9,852 nt of DNA from assembly GCA_020201365.1 (NCBI GenBank), contig JAIVGV010000043.1:1-9852 (forward strand). Direction: 5' to 3'. A program made the position numbers and the translations under genes. Below the pieces are notes generated by a model. It ran no database searches. It had not been told where the DNA came from and worked only from the letters and a program-made list of their open reading frames with translations. This DNA is from Acidobacteriota bacterium. Its GTDB lineage: Bacteria; Acidobacteriota; Blastocatellia; Pyrinomonadales; Pyrinomonadaceae. This document shows positions 5,718 through 9,852 of the stretch, one piece after another (position 1 is the first letter of the stretch; the number at the start of each line of letters is the position of its first letter).

Positions 5718-7319
5718 TCACTTGTTGAGTCGGCTGACGACGGCGCGCGGCGCGCGCAGCGAGTCTATGACGCGACCGGGGAAGATGCCGAGGTAGAGCG
5801 TGCCGAGAATGGTGAGGACGAGCGCGACGGCGACCGACGCGGGCACGCGCGGCGCAGCCCACTGCGTCGTGCGCTCGCGGAAGAACATCGCGACGACGAG
5901 CCGCAGGTAGTAGTAAGCCGAGATCGCCGTATTCACCACGCCGACGACGACGAGCCAGACGTAGCGGCTGCCCTGTGAGCCTTGCGCGAGCGCCGCGCGG
6001 AAGACGAGCACCTTGCCGATGAAGCCCGCGGTGAGCGGCACGCCGAGCAGGCTCAGCAAAAACAACGAGAGCGCGAGCGAGAGCGCCGGCGCGCGGAAGC
6101 CGATCCCCGCGTAGTCTTCGATCTCCGTGCGCCGGTCGCCGCTGCGCGCGATGACGGTGACGACGGCGAACGCGCCGAGGTTCATCACGGCGTAGGCGAG
6201 CAGGTAGAAGACGACCGCGGCGACGGCGTCGGCGCGCTCCGCCGAGTCCGGCGTCGCGCCCGCCGCGATGAAGCCGACGAGCGCGTAGCCGGCGTGCGCG
6301 ATGGACGAGTAGGCGAGCAGCCGCTTGACGTTCGTCTGCACGAGCGCGGCGAGGTTGCCGACCGTCATCGTCAGGATCGCGAGCGCGAGCAGCGCGTTGA
6401 CCCAGGCGGCGTGGAGCTGCGCGGAGACGCCCGCGACCGCGATGTAGGGGAACGCGAAGAGGAAGACGCGCATGAAGCCCGCGAACCCGGCGGCTTTCGG
6501 CCCCGCCGCCATGAACGCCGTGACGGGCGTCGGCGCGCCCTCGTAAACGTCGGGCGTCCAGACGTGGAACGGCGCGGTCGCGATCTTGAAGCCGAAGCCG
6601 ACGAGCATCATCGCCGCGCCCGCGTAGAGGAGCGGCAGGTAGGGAAGGCGCGCCGCGTCGCCCACGCGCACGGCGATCTCGGAGATGTTCGTCGTGCCCG
6701 CGCCGCCCGCTTCAGTCACCGTGCCGCCGTAGGTGAGCGCGATGCCGTAGAGCAGGAAGGCTGAGGAGAACGAGCCGAGGATGAAGTATTTCATCGAGGA
6801 CTCGTTCGAGCGCAAATCAGTCCGCCGAAAGCCCGCCATCACGTAGGTCGCGATGGAAAGCAGCTCGATGCCGAGGAAGATGATGACGAGATCGTCGCCC
6901 GACGCCATGAGCATCATCCCGGCGGTGGCGAACAGCAGCAGCGCGTGGAACTCGCCCGCGGGCAGGCGCTCCCACTCGACCCAGATCATCGAGACGAAGA
7001 CGGTGAGCGCGGCGACGACGACGAAGACGAGCGTAAAGGAGAGCCGCATCCGGTCGAGCACGATCATGTCGTGGAAGGCGAACTGTTGCCCGGCGGCTGT
7101 GCTGCCCCACGCCCACAGGCAGAACGCGGCGGCAGCCGCGAGCCCCGCGAGCGAGACCGTGCCCGTCAGCCACGGGCGGTTGGCGCGCCGCGTGAAGGCG
7201 TCAACGAGCATGACGACGACGCCCGCCAAAGAGACGATGGTCTCCGGCGCGACGAGCGTCAGATTCACGTCCGGCGTCGGCGCGGCGAGCGTTTGCAGTG
7301 CGAGCACGAAGTTCATCAT
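5718..7319 (-). CDS. nuoN: NADH:quinone oxidoreductase subunit N
   Basis: NuoN is one of the three antiporter-like membrane subunits that pump protons in complex I. The 533-aa protein is slightly longer than the E. coli subunit (485 aa) and shows about 14 hydrophobic segments. The charged residues of the proton path are all present: Glu152 in GIELLSIATYV, Lys177 in SSMKYFILGS, Lys245 in GFGFKIATAPFHVWTPDVYE, Lys332 in QTNVKRLLAYSS and Lys436 in GFIGKVLVF. Two adjacent ATGs occur at 7319 and 7316, and the first is used here. No clear Shine-Dalgarno sequence precedes them, and the gap to the nuoM stop is 46 bp. It is the last gene of the nuoL-M-N string and ends 13 bases before the strong hairpin. 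Nothing suggests loss of function. Confidence 0.96.
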   Translation of the reverse strand: MMNFVLALQTLAAPTPDVNLTLVAPETIVSLAGVVVMLVDAFTRRANRPWLTGTVSLAGLAAAAAFCLWAWGSTAAGQQFAFHDMIVLDRMRLSFTLVFVVVAALTVFVSMIWVEWERLPAGEFHALLLFATAGMMLMASGDDLVIIFLGIELLSIATYVMAGFRRTDLRSNESSMKYFILGSFSSAFLLYGIALTYGGTVTEAGGAGTTNISEIAVRVGDAARLPYLPLLYAGAAMMLVGFGFKIATAPFHVWTPDVYEGAPTPVTAFMAAGPKAAGFAGFMRVFLFAFPYIAVAGVSAQLHAAWVNALLALAILTMTVGNLAALVQTNVKRLLAYSSIAHAGYALVGFIAAGATPDSAERADAVAAVVFYLLAYAVMNLGAFAVVTVIARSGDRRTEIEDYAGIGFRAPALSLALSLFLLSLLGVPLTAGFIGKVLVFRAALAQGSQGSRYVWLVVVGVVNTAISAYYYLRLVVAMFFRERTTQWAAPRVPASVAVALVLTILGTLYLGIFPGRVIDSLRAPRAVVSRLNK

Positions 7320-7365
7320 TCAACTCAAGCGGAGGGGCGTCGCCGCCGCCGGGCCGCGCCTCGCC

Positions 7366-8943
7366 TCACTTCTTGATCTCCTCCGCGAAGTCGCCGCGCG
7401 TCTCCGGCAGCACGCGCGCGCGCACCGAAAGCACGCTCTCGCGAGAGCGCGAGAGGAACGGTCGCGGATAGACGCCCATGTAGAGCATCAGCGCCAAGAG
7501 CGGCAGCAGCAGACCGAGCTCGCGCCAGCTCAAATCCGAAAGCTGGGCGTTCGCCTTCGAGCGCAGCCGCCCGAACAGCACCCGCTGCAACATCCAGAGC
7601 ATATAGACCGCCGCCCAGATGACGCCCGTCGCCGCGAACATCGTCACGACGCGCGGGTTCATCCAGCGCGCGAACTGGAACGGCGAAGTCCAGGTGCCGA
7701 GCATGATCAGGAACTCGCCGACGAAGCCGTTCAAGAGCGGCAGACCGATTGACGAGAGCGACGCGATGACGAAAACCGTCGCGAACCACGGCATCGGCTT
7801 CGAGAGCCCGCCGAAGTCGGCGATCATGCGCGTGTGTCTCCGCTCGTAGATCATGCCGACGATCAGGAACAGCGCGCCGGTCGAGACGCCGTGGTTGAGC
7901 ATCTGGTAGAGCGCGCCCTGCATCCCCTGCTCGGTGAAGGAAAAGAGTCCGAGCATGACGAAGCCCATGTGACTCACCGACGAGTAGGCGACCAAGCGCT
8001 TCACGTCCGGCTGCACCATCGCGACGAGCGCGCCGTAGATGATGCCGATGACGGCGAGCACGACGATGTAGGGCGCAAACGCACGCGCCGCGTCGGGGAA
8101 GAGCGCGAAGTTGAAGCGCATGAAGCCGTAGGTGCCCATTTTCAGCAGCACGCCCGCGAGGATGACTGATCCGGCGGTCGGCGCCTCCGTGTGCGCGTCC
8201 GGGAGCCACGTGTGGAAGGGGAAGAGCGGCACTTTGATCGCGAAGGCGAGACCGAAGGCGACGAAGAGCCAGTACTGCGCGGGGCTCGGCGACAGTCTCA
8301 GCGCGCCGCTCCGCATCGCCTCGACGAGTTGCACGTAGTCGAACGTGCCGGAGCCGCCGCCCGCCTGCGCGGCGTAGATGAAGTAGAGCGCGATGATGCC
8401 GACGAGCATCAAAAGTGACCCGACCGCCGTGTAGATGAAGAACTTGACCGCCGCGTAGATTCTGCGCTCGCCGCCCCACACGCCGATCAGGAGGAACATC
8501 GGCACGAGCGACGCCTCGAAGAACAGGTAGAAGAGGAGCAGATCGAGCGAGACGAAGACGCCGATCATCGCGCCTTCGAGCACGAGCAGCGAGGCGTAGA
8601 AGGCGAGCGTGCGCTTCTCGACCGCGCGCCAGCTCGACAGGATCGAGACGGGGACGAGCAGGGTGGTGAGCAGCACGAGCCAGAGGCTGATGCCGTCCAC
8701 GCCGACGTGGTAGCGCGCGCCGATGGCGCCGATCCAGTTCACGTCCTGTGCGAAGTGGAACTGCCCCGCCGCGCCGTCGCCGCGCAGCAGCAGGAGCGAG
8801 AAGAGGAACGTCGCGGTCGAGACGAGGAAAGCGATCCAGCGGTAGCTGGCGTCGCGGCGTGCGGGCGCGAGCCCGTACAAGCCGACGGCGAGCGCGCCGA
8901 CGACTGGCAGCAGGACGAGGATCGTGAGCAGGTAATGCTGCAT
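7366..8943 (-). CDS. nuoM: NADH:quinone oxidoreductase subunit M
   Basis: NuoM is the middle antiporter-like proton-pumping subunit of the complex I membrane arm. The protein is 525 aa (E. coli 509 aa) with about 14 membrane segments. Key residues are Glu143 in FYLFFEASLVPMFLLIG, Lys237 in AIKVPLFPFHTWLPDAHTEA, Lys268 in GVLLKMGTYGF, Lys315 in QPDVKRLVAYSSVSHMG and Glu410 in NGFVGEFLIM. All of these are conserved family positions. The N-terminal 25 residues form the first membrane helix. The ATG at 8943 lies 5 bases after the nuoL TAA. No strong ribosome binding site is seen, so translation is probably coupled to nuoL. The polar C-terminal tail after about residue 497 is rich in Arg and Glu and should face the cytoplasm. 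Confidence 0.97.
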   Translation of the reverse strand: MQHYLLTILVLLPVVGALAVGLYGLAPARRDASYRWIAFLVSTATFLFSLLLLRGDGAAGQFHFAQDVNWIGAIGARYHVGVDGISLWLVLLTTLLVPVSILSSWRAVEKRTLAFYASLLVLEGAMIGVFVSLDLLLFYLFFEASLVPMFLLIGVWGGERRIYAAVKFFIYTAVGSLLMLVGIIALYFIYAAQAGGGSGTFDYVQLVEAMRSGALRLSPSPAQYWLFVAFGLAFAIKVPLFPFHTWLPDAHTEAPTAGSVILAGVLLKMGTYGFMRFNFALFPDAARAFAPYIVVLAVIGIIYGALVAMVQPDVKRLVAYSSVSHMGFVMLGLFSFTEQGMQGALYQMLNHGVSTGALFLIVGMIYERRHTRMIADFGGLSKPMPWFATVFVIASLSSIGLPLLNGFVGEFLIMLGTWTSPFQFARWMNPRVVTMFAATGVIWAAVYMLWMLQRVLFGRLRSKANAQLSDLSWRELGLLLPLLALMLYMGVYPRPFLSRSRESVLSVRARVLPETRGDFAEEIKK

Positions 8944-8948
8944 AAGCG

Positions 8949-9852
8949 TTATCTGAGCGCGCGCCCGAAGATGAAGACGAAGTAGCCGATGACGGCGAGC
9001 GCGCCGAAGAGGATGACCGCCGCGTAGCCGCGCACGAAGCCGCGCTGGAGTCTGCGCGAGACGTCGCCCAGCTCGCGCGTGCCGCGCGCCACGGCGTTCA
9101 CGAGCCAGTCAATCACGCTCACGTCAAAGACCTTCCAGAGCCCTTCGCGCGAGCCGTTCTTGACGGGGTTGATGATCGCCGCGTAGTACAGCTCGTCAAC
9201 GTAATACTTGTTCTCCAACAGGCGCGGCATCCGCGCGAGCGGTCGCCGACGGAAGTACGCCCAGCCGATGCCGATGCCGACGAGACCGACGACGACCGAG
9301 ATGCCCGTGAACAGCCGCTCCTTCGCAACCCCGCCCGCGTCGGGCGCGTGTTCGGCGGCCGTCGCTCCCTGCTGCTCGCCCTCGCCGACCGACTGCGGGA
9401 CAGCCCCCTCGTCGCCGTGCGCGGCTGGCGCGCGCACAGACTCGCCCGCGCCGCGCGCGTCGGCGTTCGACTCCTGCGCCGCCGCGCCGCGCTTCGGCGC
9501 GGCGGCGACGGCGGGTTCGAGCGCGCGCTCGAAGTAGTTCGGGAGCGCGCCGCCGCTCAAGGCGTAAGGGACGCCGACGAGCCCGCCGACCGCCGAGAGC
9601 AGCGCGAGCACGACGAGCGGGACGGTCATCGTCCACGGCGACTCGTGCGGCTCGACCGGCGCGTGATGCTCTTCGTGCTCTGCGTCCTCTTCGAGAAAAT
9701 CGGTCTTGTTCGATTCTGGCGCTTCGTCGTCGCTCGCGTGTGCGTGCGCGCCGGCGTGCTCGTCCGTGTGAGCCTCGCGGAAGCGCTCGGAGCCCCAGAA
9801 GGTCATGACCATCAGGCGCGTCATGTAGATCGCGGTGAGCGCCGCCGTGATC
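8949..9852 (-). CDS. nuoL: NADH:quinone oxidoreductase subunit L (C-terminal part)
   Basis: The frame is open to the window edge, so the N-terminal part, with the main pumping residues, lies outside. About 300 residues are visible, beginning within a helix that reads ALTAIYMTRLMVMTFWG, typical of NuoL. The end carries NKYYVDELYYAAIINPV and VSVIDWLVNAVARGTRELG, characteristic of the NuoL C-terminus with its long lateral helix and final membrane segment. Two hydrophilic insertions stand out. One, at about 9636-9791, has at least eight His and many Asp/Glu. The other, at about 9321-9518, is a roughly 65-residue Ala/Gly/Glu/Gln-rich low-complexity linker between two membrane segments. Both keep the frame, so this is not a broken gene. 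It is the first visible gene of the nuoL-M-N string. Confidence 0.95.
   Translation of the reverse strand, partial: ITAALTAIYMTRLMVMTFWGSERFREAHTDEHAGAHAHASDDEAPESNKTDFLEEDAEHEEHHAPVEPHESPWTMTVPLVVLALLSAVGGLVGVPYALSGGALPNYFERALEPAVAAAPKRGAAAQESNADARGAGESVRAPAAHGDEGAVPQSVGEGEQQGATAAEHAPDAGGVAKERLFTGISVVVGLVGIGIGWAYFRRRPLARMPRLLENKYYVDELYYAAIINPVKNGSREGLWKVFDVSVIDWLVNAVARGTRELGDVSRRLQRGFVRGYAAVILFGALAVIGYFVFIFGRALR

Noticed and set aside
7325..8479. Minus-strand open frame (384 codons) in another frame within nuoM
   Set aside because: nuoM is unmistakable in its own frame, and this one is an Arg/His-rich shadow.

Overview
This is a GC-rich, densely coding bacterial window that reads as ordinary chromosome. 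I see no insertion sequence, phage gene, CRISPR array, tRNA or rRNA. The strong G/C third-position bias, the long antisense shadow frames, the proton-pumping complex I genes and the presence of several lineage-restricted unknown proteins fit an Acidobacteriota-like organism (possibly Blastocatellia). That placement is an inference from gene content and style, not from a marker gene.

Region 1 (1-3191, + strand) is a compact gene string, probably one operon. It holds the 3' part of a circularly permuted ATP-grasp ligase, a PilZ domain protein with a full c-di-GMP signature, an unrecognised 197-aa protein that overlaps the PilZ gene by 4 bp, and a complete YbdK-type (GCS2 family) carboxylate-amine ligase. 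Region 2 (3289-4862, - strand) converges on it and holds a class I glutamine amidotransferase-like protein with an intact Cys-His-Glu triad, preceded by an unrecognised 202-aa protein. A 9-bp perfect hairpin lies between the converging ends. Two amide-bond-forming folds and a Cys-triad amidase/amidotransferase within 4.3 kb suggest a small pathway that builds and trims or amidates a glutamyl-like amide or peptide. The product is unknown.

Region 3 (4863-5705) is a 275-bp non-coding stretch followed by a monocistronic gene for a BON-LysM protein resembling E. coli Kbp/YgaU. It has a near-perfect Shine-Dalgarno sequence and ends in a very strong 20-21-bp hairpin.

Region 4 (5718-9852, - strand) is the distal end of an NADH:quinone oxidoreductase (complex I) operon, in the order nuoL (3' part), nuoM, nuoN. 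It ends at the same hairpin, which can serve as a shared terminator for nuoN and the BON-LysM gene. The NuoL fragment carries a histidine/acid-rich hydrophilic insert and a separate Ala/Gly/Glu-rich linker, which are the most unusual protein-level features here.

The most interesting part is the ligase/amidotransferase neighbourhood with an embedded PilZ gene and two unknown proteins. The complex I part is conventional apart from the NuoL inserts.
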